DNA of 64,000 nt from Guptibacillus hwajinpoensis (GCF_029277305.1 NZ_CP119526.1), one strand, 5' to 3'; positions 16,513 to 25,913 are shown, counted from the stretch's first letter. Numbers and translations: made by a program. The notes: a model not told the origin generated them from the letters alone.

Positions 16513-16743
16513 AGGCTCTTTTCGTAGACATTGTTGGTTTTAGATAAGTGGTTAATTTCCGCTCCAGGATGCTCGCTTTCCGCGGGGTGGGACGCTTGAG
16601 CCTCCTCGTCGCTTACGCTCCTGTGGGGTCTCACCTGTCCCACTAGTCCCGCAGGAGTCGAGCATCCTTCCGCTCCAATTAGCGAAGTGTCGTTTTTTAT
16701 ATAAAAATTCTTTCCAAAGCAACAAACTTTTAGAAAGGAGCCT
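16513..16743. repeat. Family A GC-rich hairpin element, copy 3 (full length)
   Basis: Left end AGGCTCTTTTCGTAGACATT and right end CAACAAACTTTTAGAAAGGA then GCC form an imperfect terminal inverted repeat of about 24 bases. The centre is GC-rich, with GGATGCTCG and CGAGCATCC as outer hairpin arms. This is the reference copy for the family. Confidence 0.88.
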
Positions 16744-16759
16744 TTTTTTATGAGGAGAG

Positions 16760-16945
16760 AAGGGCGTTTTGGAATGAAATCCTTCCAGCGCTTGTCGGAA
16801 CTAACCGCCAACTTCCGCCTTTCGATCTAGCTGCAGTGGGCAGGTCCTCGAGTCGCTTCAGGATTTCATCCGAGCACAAAAAGCGTGCTCAAATGAAATC
16901 CTTCCAGCGCTTGTCGGACCTAACCGCCCACTTCCGCCTTTCGAA
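16760..16945. repeat. Family C structured repeat, copy 1
   Basis: A long stem-loop at 16836-16931: GTGGGC with GCCCAC, AGGTCC with GGACCT, AGGATTTCAT with ATGAAATCCT, and GAGCAC with GTGCTC at the tip. A second partial unit (AATGAAATCCTTCCAGCGCT..CTTCCGCCTTTCGA) precedes it, so the copy is a partial tandem duplication. It abuts the cotJC stop codon. Confidence 0.75.
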
Positions 16946-17515
16946 CTAAAATATCTTCTTTTTATCTCTTTCTTCTTTTAATATCTCAACTGCTTCTCTA
17001 AAGCGTTGGGAGTGGATGATTTCTCTTTCTCTTAGGAAGGCGAGGGAGTCGTTGAGGTCTGGGTCGTCTGATAGGTCGATGATCCATTGGTAGGTGGCGC
17101 GTGCTTTTTCTTCGGCGGCGATATCTTCGTATAGATCTGCTATAGGATCACCTTTTGCAGCGATATAACTTGCTGTCCATGGAACGCCTGCTGCGTTTGA
17201 ATAGTAAAGAGCGCTGTCGTGATTTGCATAATGTGCTCCAAGACCAGCTTCTTTCATCTGGTCGGCGGTAGCATCTTTCGTTAGTTTATAAATCATCGTT
17301 GCGATCATTTCAAGGTGAGCAAATTCTTCTGTTCCAATATCAGTTAACAATCCAACTACTTTATCAGGAATGGTATAGCGCTGATTTAAATACCTTAGAG
17401 CGGCAGCAAGTTCACCGTCGGCTCCGCCGTATTGCTCAATTAGAAATTTAGCAAGCATAGGGTTACATGTGCTTACTTTCACTGGATATTGTAATTTTTT
17501 CTCATAAATCCAAAT
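16946..17515 (-). CDS. cotJC: Spore coat protein CotJC (manganese-catalase family), ATT start
   Basis: Inner spore-coat component with a ferritin-like Mn-catalase fold (GGADGELAAALRYLNQRY, GTEEFAHLEMIATMIYKL, EEKARATYQWIIDL, EREIIHSQRFREAVEIL). The B. subtilis protein is 189 aa and begins MWVYEKKLQYPVKVSTC. Here the codons upstream of GTG 17482 encode IWIYEKKLQYPVKVSTC, and the only near-cognate start between the in-frame stop (17522-17524) and Trp is ATT at 17515-17513, six bases after an AGGGTGA SD. That gives exactly 189 aa. The GTG at 17482 has no SD and would remove 11 conserved residues. Third gene of cotJABC. Confidence 0.93.
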   Translation of the reverse strand: MWIYEKKLQYPVKVSTCNPMLAKFLIEQYGGADGELAAALRYLNQRYTIPDKVVGLLTDIGTEEFAHLEMIATMIYKLTKDATADQMKEAGLGAHYANHDSALYYSNAAGVPWTASYIAAKGDPIADLYEDIAAEEKARATYQWIIDLSDDPDLNDSLAFLREREIIHSQRFREAVEILKEERDKKKIF

Positions 17516-17535
17516 TGTTACTCACCCTTTCCTAT

Positions 17536-17802
17536 CTAGACTTGCCATGGCCATGGTGTATCGTCCCAATTCCAAGGGTAACTAGAGTAGCTATTCCCGT
17601 ATTGTTGCAATGGACCATATTCTTTTTCGTAACGCTTCTTCAGCTGTTTTCTCATTTTGGCATACTCATTGAATTGCTCAATCGCTTCATAGTCATTTGG
17701 ATGTGTGTCTAGATAGAGGGTTAGTTCGACGAGCACAAAATCACATGCTTGTAGTTCCTCAAGGAGCTCATAATACGCCTTAGGAAGCTGTTTGTTTGCC
17801 AT
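17536..17802 (-). CDS. cotJB: Spore coat protein CotJB
   Basis: An 88-aa protein matching CotJB in length and in the blocks YYELLEELQACDFVLVELTL and YLDTHPND. The C-terminus is rich in Pro, Trp and Tyr (SYPWNWDDTPWPWQ). SD GGGAGGAG lies inside the last codons of cotJA, so the genes are translationally coupled. It is needed with CotJC for coat assembly. Confidence 0.95.
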   Translation of the reverse strand: MANKQLPKAYYELLEELQACDFVLVELTLYLDTHPNDYEAIEQFNEYAKMRKQLKKRYEKEYGPLQQYGNSYSSYPWNWDDTPWPWQV

Positions 17803-17804
17803 TG

Positions 17805-18014
17805 TTACTCCTCCCGTTTTGAACGATATGGGTCACATAGGGCTTTCCAGAGAGTACCTCGATACAAAGCTTCCCGGGCAGAATATTGTTCAAGTCCAGG
17901 AGGCTGAAAGCCCATATAGAGGTTAGGGGGAGTTGAATACGACTTCACTCGAATAGGGGGACATGGATCAAAAGGACCAACATAAGGTTCATAATACTTC
18001 CTGTTTGTATACAT
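17805..18014 (-). CDS. cotJA: Spore coat associated protein CotJA
   Basis: A 69-aa Pro- and Tyr-rich protein with the CotJA core PPIRVKSYSTPPNLYMGFQP followed by PGLEQYSAREALYRGTLW. It is the first gene of the operon. A GAAGGAGGT SD precedes the ATG, and a sigma-E-like promoter lies about 35-60 bases upstream. Confidence 0.94.
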   Translation of the reverse strand: MYTNRKYYEPYVGPFDPCPPIRVKSYSTPPNLYMGFQPPGLEQYSAREALYRGTLWKALCDPYRSKREE

Positions 18015-18048
18015 GCTCGACCTCCTTCAATACAACCTTCATTCTCTA

Positions 18049-18077
18049 GTTGTATGAGTCTCGTAAAGAAAACATGT
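18049..18077 (-). promoter_or_regulatory. Sigma-E-like promoter of cotJABC
   Basis: On the minus strand ACATGTT, 14 bases, CATACAAC resembles the sigma-E pattern KMATATT-N14-CATACAAT. B. subtilis cotJ is transcribed by mother-cell sigma-E, which supports the call. Confidence 0.6.
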
Positions 18078-18109
18078 ATAAACTTAATGAGGAGGAATTG
18101 TACCAATTA

Positions 18110-18140
18110 AAGAGCACTTCCACGATAGGAAGTGCTCTTT
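18110..18140 (-). terminator. Terminator of the 64-aa gene, upstream of cotJ
   Basis: AGAGCACTTCC pairs with GGAAGTGCTCT over six bases; a short T run follows on the minus strand. Confidence 0.82.
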
Positions 18141-18143
18141 CGT

Positions 18144-18338
18144 TTACATTTTATTTACGGTATCGTTCCATTTCGCAAGCATGTTTTTTAAGTCATGAAG
18201 ATCTGAGGTGAAAGGGTAATTGTCTGCTACGCTTCGTTTTTGCCCGTCGTCTAGTTTTTCATAACTGTGTACAAACTCTGACATATCTCGAGTTAGGCGG
18301 TTGAGTTCCCATTTAAACGTTTCAAGTTCTTTCTCCAT
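18144..18338 (-). CDS. Small hypothetical helical protein (64 aa)
   Basis: Soluble charged protein that looks mostly helical (ELETFKWELNRLTRDMSEFV, HDLKNMLAKWNDTVNKM). ATG 18338 follows GGGAG by eight bases; a TTG two codons earlier is less favoured. A terminator follows directly. It is divergent from addB. Family not recognised. Confidence 0.68.
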   Translation of the reverse strand: MEKELETFKWELNRLTRDMSEFVHSYEKLDDGQKRSVADNYPFTSDLHDLKNMLAKWNDTVNKM

Positions 18339-18533
18339 GTTCAAAACTCCCTTATCATTATAGTCTTATCTAAGGTATACCCTTGCTACTATAGCTAAAA
18401 ACCTTATGTCTGCTTTTTACAATATTTAGCTACTCGATATGCGAACGTATTTTCTTATCGATCCTATTCAATATCGGGAAAACATGAGATAATAGGTGTA
18501 GAAAATAGGGTTTAGTGACTAGGAGGCAGAAAA

Positions 18534-21500
18534 ATGACGGTTCAGTTTGTCATTGGCAGGTCGGGGAGCGGGAAAACGGACTATTGCTTATCAGAAATAC
18601 AGAATGAATTAACGAATCGGCCTATCGGTCAGGATATGATTTATTTAGTTCCAGAACAAATGACATTCCAATCAGAATATGAGTTAGTACATAACCGAGA
18701 CTTAAAAGGAATGATTCGTGCACAGGTGTTCAGCTTTACAAGGCTTGCCTGGAAAGTCCTACAAGAAACGGGAGGCATGGCACGCCCTCATCTTACAAGC
18801 GTTGGGACAAGCATGATGCTTCGTCATATTATTGAGGAGAATAAGCAGCACCTGAGAATATACCAACGTTCATCTGAAAAAACAGGTTATATTGAACAGC
18901 TAAATGATATGGTTACAGAATTCAAGCGCTATTGTCTTGAACCAGATGATATTAGAAATTACGCGAATGATTTATATACAGAAGATGAACGCAGCTTACT
19001 TAAAGATAAGCTATTTGATCTTCATCTCGTTTACGATGCATTTCAAAAGGCCATGATTGGCCATTATCTTGATTCGGAAGACTATTTAGCACTTCTTGCT
19101 GAGAAAATAGAAGAATCAAGCTACCTCGATGGTGCTACGATTTTGATTGATGGTTTTCATAGTTTTACGCCTCAGGAGCTTCTAGTGATTCAGGCGCTGA
19201 TCAAGAAGGGGACGAACCTCTCGTTCACCATTACGATGGATCCAGAAATGAACCTTTCTGCTATTCATGAGCTTGATTTGTTTCATGAACCTGGGAAAAC
19301 GTATCAGGCACTTCTAGCGATGGCGAATGAAGAAGGAGCTGAGGTTAAGGATTCCATTGTTTTAACTTCCCAAAAACGGTATCAAAGTAGTGAACTTGCT
19401 CATTTAGAGGCTAACTATGGTGAAAGACCACCTATTCTTTATAGCGGTCAACTGAAGAACATTCAATTGCACCATGCAGTTAATATTCGCTCAGAAGTAG
19501 AAGCGGCTGCTAGAGAAACACTCAGACTTGTTCGAGATGAGGGTTATCGCTTCCGTGATATCTCTGTCATGGTTAGAAACATGACATCTTATTATGAATT
19601 GGTTGAAACCATCTTCGGAGACCATGAGATACCGATTTTTTCTGATCAGAAAAGAACAATGCTTCATCACCCGTTAATTGAACTTCTTCGATCAAGTTTG
19701 GATATTATTCAATACAATTGGCGGTATGAAGCTGTATTCCGCTGTGTGAAAACAGAATTATTATTCCCAGATGACACTGGTGAGAGTGTAGAAGGTATTC
19801 GAGAGCGAATGGATGAACTTGAAAATTACGTTATTGCTAGAGGAATTAAAGGGTACCGTTGGAAGACAGGAGAAAGATGGAAGTCGAATATTTATCGTCA
19901 GCTTGAAGATAAAGAAACAATTACATCGGATGAACTTGAGAAGATGGAAGATCGACTTAACGAAACGAAAGACTGGGTATCTACGCCCCTTGAGAAATTT
20001 GAAAGAAAGATGACGAAAGCAAATACGGTAAGAGATATGTGCGAAGCTCTTTATTACCTTCTTGAGAACAGTAATGCAGCTGAAAAAGTAGATCGCTTGA
20101 AAGAGAAAGCTGAACAATCTGGTCAGCTTACTAAAGCAAGAGAGCACGACCAGGTTTGGGATGCTGTGATCTCGCTTCTAGATGAAACAGTGGAGCTAAT
20201 CGGAGATCAAAAGCTTTCTGTTGAGCAGTTTACGAAATTACTTGAAGCAGGAATTGAAAGCATGAAATTTGCCCTCGTTCCAGCGTCACTTGATCAGGTG
20301 GTGATTGGAAGCATTGACCGAACTCGATTTACTAATGTGAAGTGTGGTTTTCTGTTAGGTGTGAATGATGGTGTTTTACCAGCGAGGATTCAAGAAGATG
20401 GTCTCCTAAGCGAACAGGATCGAGAGAAGCTAGAAGAACAAGGCATTCAGCTAGCACCAGGTTTGAAACGTCGCCTTTTAGACGAAGAATTCCTTATTTA
20501 TCATTCTCTTTCTACTCCATCGGATGCATTATGGGTGAGTTGTCCGCTTGCAGATGAAGAAGGAAAAGGGCTCCAACCATCGATTGTAATGAATCGATTA
20601 CAGGAAATGTTTCCAGATCTTGAGATTGGATTAAAGTTCGCAGAACCTGGTGAGTCGATCGACGAGCTATCATTTATCACAAATCCTTCTAAAACAATTG
20701 GAAGGTTAACAGGGCAGCTTCGACAGTGGAATCGGGGATACCCAATAGATTCTATTTGGTGGGACGCATACAACTGGTTTGTCATGAACCCTTCTCAAGA
20801 TGATAAGTTACGGTTAATCGATAGTTTATTCTATCGAAATAAAGCTCAGAATTTATCTGACGATACTAGTAGGAAACTCTATGGTTCGAATATTCAAGCG
20901 AGTGTATCACGAATGGAACGTTACAAATCCTGTGCATTCTCGCAATTTGCTTCTCACGGATTAAAATTGAAAGAGCGAGCAACATTCAAACTTGAAGCTC
21001 CTGATATAGGTCAGCTTTTCCATGCTGCTCTTAATATGATGGCTGAAACGATTAAGCAACGTCACTGGGATTGGGGAAAGCTTTCTTCAAATCAGTACTA
21101 TGAGTTGTCTGGTGAAATTGTTAAACAAATCGCTCCAAAGCTTCAGAATGAGATTCTACTAAGTTCCAACCGTTACCATTACATCATGAGAAAATTAACT
21201 CAAGTTGTAGGTCGTGCTTCTTCGGTCCTCGGTCAGCAAGCCCAAAAAAGTGGGTTTCAACCAGCGGGCCTTGAACTAGGGTTTGGGCCAAACCAGGAGC
21301 TACCACCGATTGAGTTTACGCTGAAAAATGGTGTGAAGCTTCAACTAATTGGGCGAGTCGATCGGGTTGATCAAGCGTTTAATGGCGATGAACTACTGCT
21401 ACGGATTATTGATTATAAGTCGAGCGGTACTTCACTTGATCTATCAGAAGTGTATTTTGGACTAGCTCTACAAATGCTCACATATCTTGACGTGGTGATT

Positions 21501-22028
21501 ACGAATGCGAACGTGTGGCTTGGTCGTAACGCGACTGCTGCAGGTATGCTGTACTTCCATGTTCACAACCCGATGCTACAAACATCAGCTCCAGGACAAG
21601 CTGCGATTCAACAAGAGTTGTTTAAGAAGTTTAAGATGAAAGGACTTCTTCTTGCTGATAAGGATGTAGTGAGTTTAATGGATCAAGATATTGAAGTAAA
21701 GAAATCAGATATTATACCAGCTGCGCTTAAGAAAGATGGTAGTTTCTATAAGAATTCATCGGTGCTTTCTTCTGATGACTTTCATTCGCTAAGATCATTT
21801 ACAAGAAATACGATCCAGAAAATTGGAACAGATATTTCTGAAGGACGAATCGATATTGATCCGTACAAAATGAAAGATAGAATACCGTGTACATTCTGCT
21901 CGTACCGATCGTTTTGTCAATTTGATCAGGCGATGGAAGACAATGTTTACAAGCAAATCCCAGTTGAAGATGATGAAACAATTTTAAGACGGATGAGAGA
22001 GGGGGAAGACAAGAATGAATCCAATTGA
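18534..22028 (+). CDS. addB: ATP-dependent helicase/nuclease subunit AddB
   Basis: One half of the AddAB helicase-nuclease that resects double-strand breaks and loads RecA after Chi. A Walker A motif GRSGSGKT is near residue 8, and the RecB-type nuclease motif IDYKSSG is near residue 960. Four cysteines, 800 and 1119/1122/1128 (CTFCSYRSFC), are placed as in the iron-sulfur staple of B. subtilis AddB. At 1164 aa it is full length. It overlaps addA by 14 bases and heads the addBA-sbcDC block. Confidence 0.97.
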   Translation: MTVQFVIGRSGSGKTDYCLSEIQNELTNRPIGQDMIYLVPEQMTFQSEYELVHNRDLKGMIRAQVFSFTRLAWKVLQETGGMARPHLTSVGTSMMLRHIIEENKQHLRIYQRSSEKTGYIEQLNDMVTEFKRYCLEPDDIRNYANDLYTEDERSLLKDKLFDLHLVYDAFQKAMIGHYLDSEDYLALLAEKIEESSYLDGATILIDGFHSFTPQELLVIQALIKKGTNLSFTITMDPEMNLSAIHELDLFHEPGKTYQALLAMANEEGAEVKDSIVLTSQKRYQSSELAHLEANYGERPPILYSGQLKNIQLHHAVNIRSEVEAAARETLRLVRDEGYRFRDISVMVRNMTSYYELVETIFGDHEIPIFSDQKRTMLHHPLIELLRSSLDIIQYNWRYEAVFRCVKTELLFPDDTGESVEGIRERMDELENYVIARGIKGYRWKTGERWKSNIYRQLEDKETITSDELEKMEDRLNETKDWVSTPLEKFERKMTKANTVRDMCEALYYLLENSNAAEKVDRLKEKAEQSGQLTKAREHDQVWDAVISLLDETVELIGDQKLSVEQFTKLLEAGIESMKFALVPASLDQVVIGSIDRTRFTNVKCGFLLGVNDGVLPARIQEDGLLSEQDREKLEEQGIQLAPGLKRRLLDEEFLIYHSLSTPSDALWVSCPLADEEGKGLQPSIVMNRLQEMFPDLEIGLKFAEPGESIDELSFITNPSKTIGRLTGQLRQWNRGYPIDSIWWDAYNWFVMNPSQDDKLRLIDSLFYRNKAQNLSDDTSRKLYGSNIQASVSRMERYKSCAFSQFASHGLKLKERATFKLEAPDIGQLFHAALNMMAETIKQRHWDWGKLSSNQYYELSGEIVKQIAPKLQNEILLSSNRYHYIMRKLTQVVGRASSVLGQQAQKSGFQPAGLELGFGPNQELPPIEFTLKNGVKLQLIGRVDRVDQAFNGDELLLRIIDYKSSGTSLDLSEVYFGLALQMLTYLDVVITNANVWLGRNATAAGMLYFHVHNPMLQTSAPGQAAIQQELFKKFKMKGLLLADKDVVSLMDQDIEVKKSDIIPAALKKDGSFYKNSSVLSSDDFHSLRSFTRNTIQKIGTDISEGRIDIDPYKMKDRIPCTFCSYRSFCQFDQAMEDNVYKQIPVEDDETILRRMREGEDKNESN

Positions 22029-25000
22029 TAAACCCGAAGGATCTAGATGGACAGATGAGCAATGGGATGCAATTGCAGCTCGTAATCAGGATGTGCTTGT
22101 TGCTGCAGCAGCTGGATCTGGGAAAACAGCTGTTTTAGTAGAGCGCATCATTCGAAGACTTGCAGATGAGAACGATCCTGCTGAAGTTGACCGGATCCTT
22201 GTCGTAACTTTTACGAATGCTGCTGCAGCCGAAATGAGACATCGGATTGGTGAAGCACTTGAAGAAAGATTAAAGGAAGACCCTTCTTCCCTTTATCTAA
22301 GAAGACAGCTTTCGATGCTGAATAGAGCTTCGATCTCAACGCTGCACTCATTCTGTATGGAAGTACTCCGTAGGTATTATTATGAGATTGATTTGGATCC
22401 AGCTTTTCGCGTTGCAGACCAAACAGAGGCTGCGCTTCTTAGAGAAGAAGCTATGGAAGAGTTGTTTGAAGAGCATTACAGCAAGGCAGAGAACGAGGCA
22501 TTTTACGATCTGGTTGATCGGTACAGCAGTGATCGTAGTGATGTTGATCTCCAGCTTCTTGTTGAACGGCTTTATCATTTCTCATCGAGCCACCCTTGGC
22601 CTGAACAATGGTTAGCAGACAGCGTTAGATTATATGAAGAAGCTAACAAGGTAGAATTTAACGAACTCGTTTGGGTGAAAGAACTAATGAAAGACGTTGT
22701 TCTTCAGCTTGAAGGTATGAAAGAGGTTCAGGACAAAGCGATTGAACTAGCATCAGCACCAGGAGGTCCTGAGCCATATCTTTCATCACTTGAGCCAGAA
22801 AGGCAAATGGTTTCAAGTCTTCTGCAGGCTGCTTCAGAATCTTGGGAGTCGTTAAAAGAAGCTTTTGAAACAGCATCGTTTGGTCGATTAAAACCGTGTA
22901 AAGGCGATCAATTCGATTCCGGTATGATTGAAACGGTCAAAGCTATGCGAGACCGAGTGAAGAAAACCATACAAAGTCTTAAAGAAGACCTTTTCCAGAG
23001 GAATCCCGAGGAGTATCTAGACGACATCGTTAAACTAGCTCCTGTATTAGGCACTCTTTCTTCACTGGTAAATGAATTTCGAGAGCGCTATTCCTTACTG
23101 AAGAAAGAAAAAGGGCTAGTCGATTATAGTGACCTAGAACATTATTGTCTTTCGATTTTATTAGATCAGGCTTCAACGCCTATGAATCCGATTCCTTCGA
23201 GTGCCGCTCGTGAATACCAAACGCAATTTGCGGAAGTGCTAATTGATGAGTATCAGGATACAAACTCCGTCCAGGAAACGATTCTTAATGCGATCAGCAG
23301 GAGTGATGAGTCAGGCGGAAATCGCTTTATGGTTGGCGATGTTAAGCAAAGTATCTACCGTTTTCGTCTTGCAGAACCTGGTCTATTTCTTTCCAAATAC
23401 AAAACGTTTGGCAGGTCTTCTGCTGATTCTTCAAAGCGAATTGATCTCGCACGAAACTTTCGAAGTAGAGAAGAAGTATTGAATGGTACAAATTATATCT
23501 TTAAACAAATCATGGACGAGCGTGTTGGTGAAATCGAATACGACGAAGCTGCGGAATTAATCCCAGGAGCAAGCTATCCGCACTCTGACACGGTTGTACC
23601 AGAAGTGCATGTGATTGATCAAAGCTCTGATAATGAGGAAGATGGAGAAGACGTTGAGAAAGTTCAGCTAGAAGCGCGTCTCATTGCTTCAAATATTAAA
23701 GCAATGATGGGGAAAAGTGAGACAGAACGAATAAAGGTATACGATCGTAAAGAAGAGCGCATGAGGCCAATTCAGTACCGTGACATGGTGATTTTATTGC
23801 GTGCGACAGCTAGCTGGGCACCTGTTATCTTGGAAGAATTGAAGCAAGCAGGAATTCCTTCTTATTCAGATCTTGCATCTGGGTATTTTGAAGCAACGGA
23901 AGTAGCTGTGATGATGAGTCTCTTAAACGTGATCGATAATCCATATCAAGATATTCCACTTGCCTCCGTACTACGTTCACCAATCATAGGGTTATCTGAG
24001 GAAGAACTTGCGCTTATACGAATCAATGAGAAACATTCAAGTTATTTCGCAGCTCTACAGCGTTATTCTGAAACAGAAAGCAATCGGTTATCCGAAACGC
24101 TTACAACGTTCCTTACTAACTTGAACCGTTGGAGAGAGCAAGCAAGACAAGCATCGTTAAGTGAATTGATTTGGCAGCTTTACAGGGAGACCAACTATTT
24201 CGAATTTGTTGGTGGGATGCCTGCTGGCTTGCAGCGTCAAGCAAATTTACGTGCGCTATATGATCGCGCGAGACAATATGAAGCAACGTCCTTTCGAGGG
24301 CTGTTCCGCTTCCTACGCTTTATTGATCGAATGAAAGAACGCGGCGGCGACCTGGGTACAGCTCGAGCTCTTGGTGAACAAGAGGATGTCGTGCGTGTTA
24401 TGACCATTCATAAAAGTAAAGGACTTGAGTTTCCCGTCGTCTTTATAGCTGGTATTGCAAAGCAATTTAACATGAGAGATATGGCCAATCCTATGCTTGT
24501 ACACAAAGAATTCGGGCTTGCTACAAAGTTCATTGATCCTCATGATCGAATCAGTTTTCCAACGCTTCCTTATTTTACGCTTCAGAAGCGAATGAAGCTT
24601 GAAATGCTAGCGGAGGAAATGCGCGTCCTCTATGTCGCGTTAACTCGAGCGAAGGAAAAGGTTATCCTAGTAGGGACAGTAAACGATTGGGAAAAAGAGA
24701 TCTTATCCTGGACAGGAGCAGCTAGCGAAGAGTGGCTTTTATCAGATTATGAGCGATCGAAAGGAAAGTCTTATTTAAGCTGGATCGGCCCATCGATTAT
24801 TAGGCACAGAGATCTTTCTTCTATCATGGAAGGAAGAGCGAGCTTACCTTTTCATGAAGAAGTCCATCAACATCCTTCTAGATGGTCCCTAACGGTTCAT
24901 GAAGCTGCAAGTTTTGCAGAGGTAGAAATGGAAGAAGTGCAAAAACATCAGGAGTATGAAACGCTTCTTCAACAAAGGAAACAGATTCCGGAAGTGAGCG

Positions 25001-25737
25001 TTCATAAAGACCAAGTTGAGAAAAGGTTAAACTGGACTTATGAGCATAAGGCTGCTACTGAGACAAGATCAAAACAATCAGTCACAGAAGTGAAACGACA
25101 AAGAGAGATTTTTCAAGATGAGCGAAGTGATAATCAGCTTGTAAAAGGATTTAGTCAATCGTTAAAAGAACGACCTCGTTTTCTACAAAGTAAACAGCTT
25201 ACGCCTGCTGAAAGAGGTACGGCTATGCATATCGTCATGCAACATTTAGATTTGAAAAAACAGCATGATGAATCATCAATTCGAAATGTCATTGCAAAGC
25301 TTGAGAGGAAAGAGTTGTTAACTGCTGAACAAGCTATGGCCATTGATCTTCATCAGATTCATCAGTTAGTCGAATCAGATCTTGGTGAGAAAATGAGAAA
25401 TGCTTCAGAAATATACAAAGAAGTGCCGTTTAGCCTAGGTGTTGATTCGAAGTGGATCTATGGTGATTTTGAAGGCGATCAAGAAACGGTCGTTCTTCAA
25501 GGTGTCATCGACTGTATCCTTCGTGATGAAGATGGAGCATTAACGTTAGTGGATTACAAAACGGATGTGATTCATGAACGCTTCTCATCTGAGGAACAGG
25601 CGATGGAAACGATGAAGCGCAGATATACAACCCAGCTTCAACTATATGAAAAGGCGATCAATGAAATCTGGAAGATGCCGTGCAATGAAAAAGTACTTTA
25701 CTTTTTTGATGGCAGCCGTACTCTATCGATCGACTAA
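22015..25737 (+). CDS. addA: ATP-dependent helicase/nuclease subunit AddA
   Basis: UvrD-like superfamily 1 helicase plus C-terminal RecB-family nuclease, 1240 aa. Visible are Walker A AAAGSGKT at residues 31-38, the Walker B region VLIDEYQDTN, the helicase block VRVMTIHKSKGLEFPVVF, RVLYVALTRAKEK, and the nuclease motif LVDYKTD with Asp near 1180. It starts within the end of addB after a GAGGGGGAAG SD, which indicates translational coupling. The complex acts in the nucleoid on broken DNA ends. Confidence 0.97.
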   Translation: MNPIDKPEGSRWTDEQWDAIAARNQDVLVAAAAGSGKTAVLVERIIRRLADENDPAEVDRILVVTFTNAAAAEMRHRIGEALEERLKEDPSSLYLRRQLSMLNRASISTLHSFCMEVLRRYYYEIDLDPAFRVADQTEAALLREEAMEELFEEHYSKAENEAFYDLVDRYSSDRSDVDLQLLVERLYHFSSSHPWPEQWLADSVRLYEEANKVEFNELVWVKELMKDVVLQLEGMKEVQDKAIELASAPGGPEPYLSSLEPERQMVSSLLQAASESWESLKEAFETASFGRLKPCKGDQFDSGMIETVKAMRDRVKKTIQSLKEDLFQRNPEEYLDDIVKLAPVLGTLSSLVNEFRERYSLLKKEKGLVDYSDLEHYCLSILLDQASTPMNPIPSSAAREYQTQFAEVLIDEYQDTNSVQETILNAISRSDESGGNRFMVGDVKQSIYRFRLAEPGLFLSKYKTFGRSSADSSKRIDLARNFRSREEVLNGTNYIFKQIMDERVGEIEYDEAAELIPGASYPHSDTVVPEVHVIDQSSDNEEDGEDVEKVQLEARLIASNIKAMMGKSETERIKVYDRKEERMRPIQYRDMVILLRATASWAPVILEELKQAGIPSYSDLASGYFEATEVAVMMSLLNVIDNPYQDIPLASVLRSPIIGLSEEELALIRINEKHSSYFAALQRYSETESNRLSETLTTFLTNLNRWREQARQASLSELIWQLYRETNYFEFVGGMPAGLQRQANLRALYDRARQYEATSFRGLFRFLRFIDRMKERGGDLGTARALGEQEDVVRVMTIHKSKGLEFPVVFIAGIAKQFNMRDMANPMLVHKEFGLATKFIDPHDRISFPTLPYFTLQKRMKLEMLAEEMRVLYVALTRAKEKVILVGTVNDWEKEILSWTGAASEEWLLSDYERSKGKSYLSWIGPSIIRHRDLSSIMEGRASLPFHEEVHQHPSRWSLTVHEAASFAEVEMEEVQKHQEYETLLQQRKQIPEVSVHKDQVEKRLNWTYEHKAATETRSKQSVTEVKRQREIFQDERSDNQLVKGFSQSLKERPRFLQSKQLTPAERGTAMHIVMQHLDLKKQHDESSIRNVIAKLERKELLTAEQAMAIDLHQIHQLVESDLGEKMRNASEIYKEVPFSLGVDSKWIYGDFEGDQETVVLQGVIDCILRDEDGALTLVDYKTDVIHERFSSEEQAMETMKRRYTTQLQLYEKAINEIWKMPCNEKVLYFFDGSRTLSID

Positions 25738-25778
25738 CTAGCTGGCCGGGCTCCTTGTCCGGCTAGTCTTCTTTTAGA
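25736..25778 (+). terminator. Rho-independent terminator after addA
   Basis: ACTAGCTGGCCGG pairs imperfectly with CCGGCTAGT and is followed by CTTCTTTT. Confidence 0.7.
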
Positions 25779-25780
25779 AA

Positions 25781-25886
25781 GGCAATGTTAGCTCATATTG
25801 TTGATTTCTCGATTTTTGGCTCATTCGAGTGAAACCTCAGTTTCACTCGAATGAGCCAAAGATCAACACTGTTCATTAATATAGCG
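25781..25886. repeat. Family B palindromic repeat, copy 3
   Basis: GGCAATGTTAGCTCATATTG on the left and TTCATTAATATAGCG on the right enclose the near-perfect arms TTTGGCTCATTCGAGTGAAA / TTTCACTCGAATGAGCCAAA. It separates addA from sbcD. Confidence 0.85.
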
Positions 25887-25913
25887 AAAAGTTTAAATAA
25901 AGGAGTGACTTAT

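Noticed and set aside
16497..16811. 104-codon minus-strand frame across family A copy 3
   Set aside because: The codons derive from repeat sequence; comparable frames appear wherever the hairpin is intact.
17480..17482. GTG 17482 as the cotJC start
   Set aside because: No SD precedes it, and it removes residues conserved in CotJC that are encoded just upstream in the same frame.
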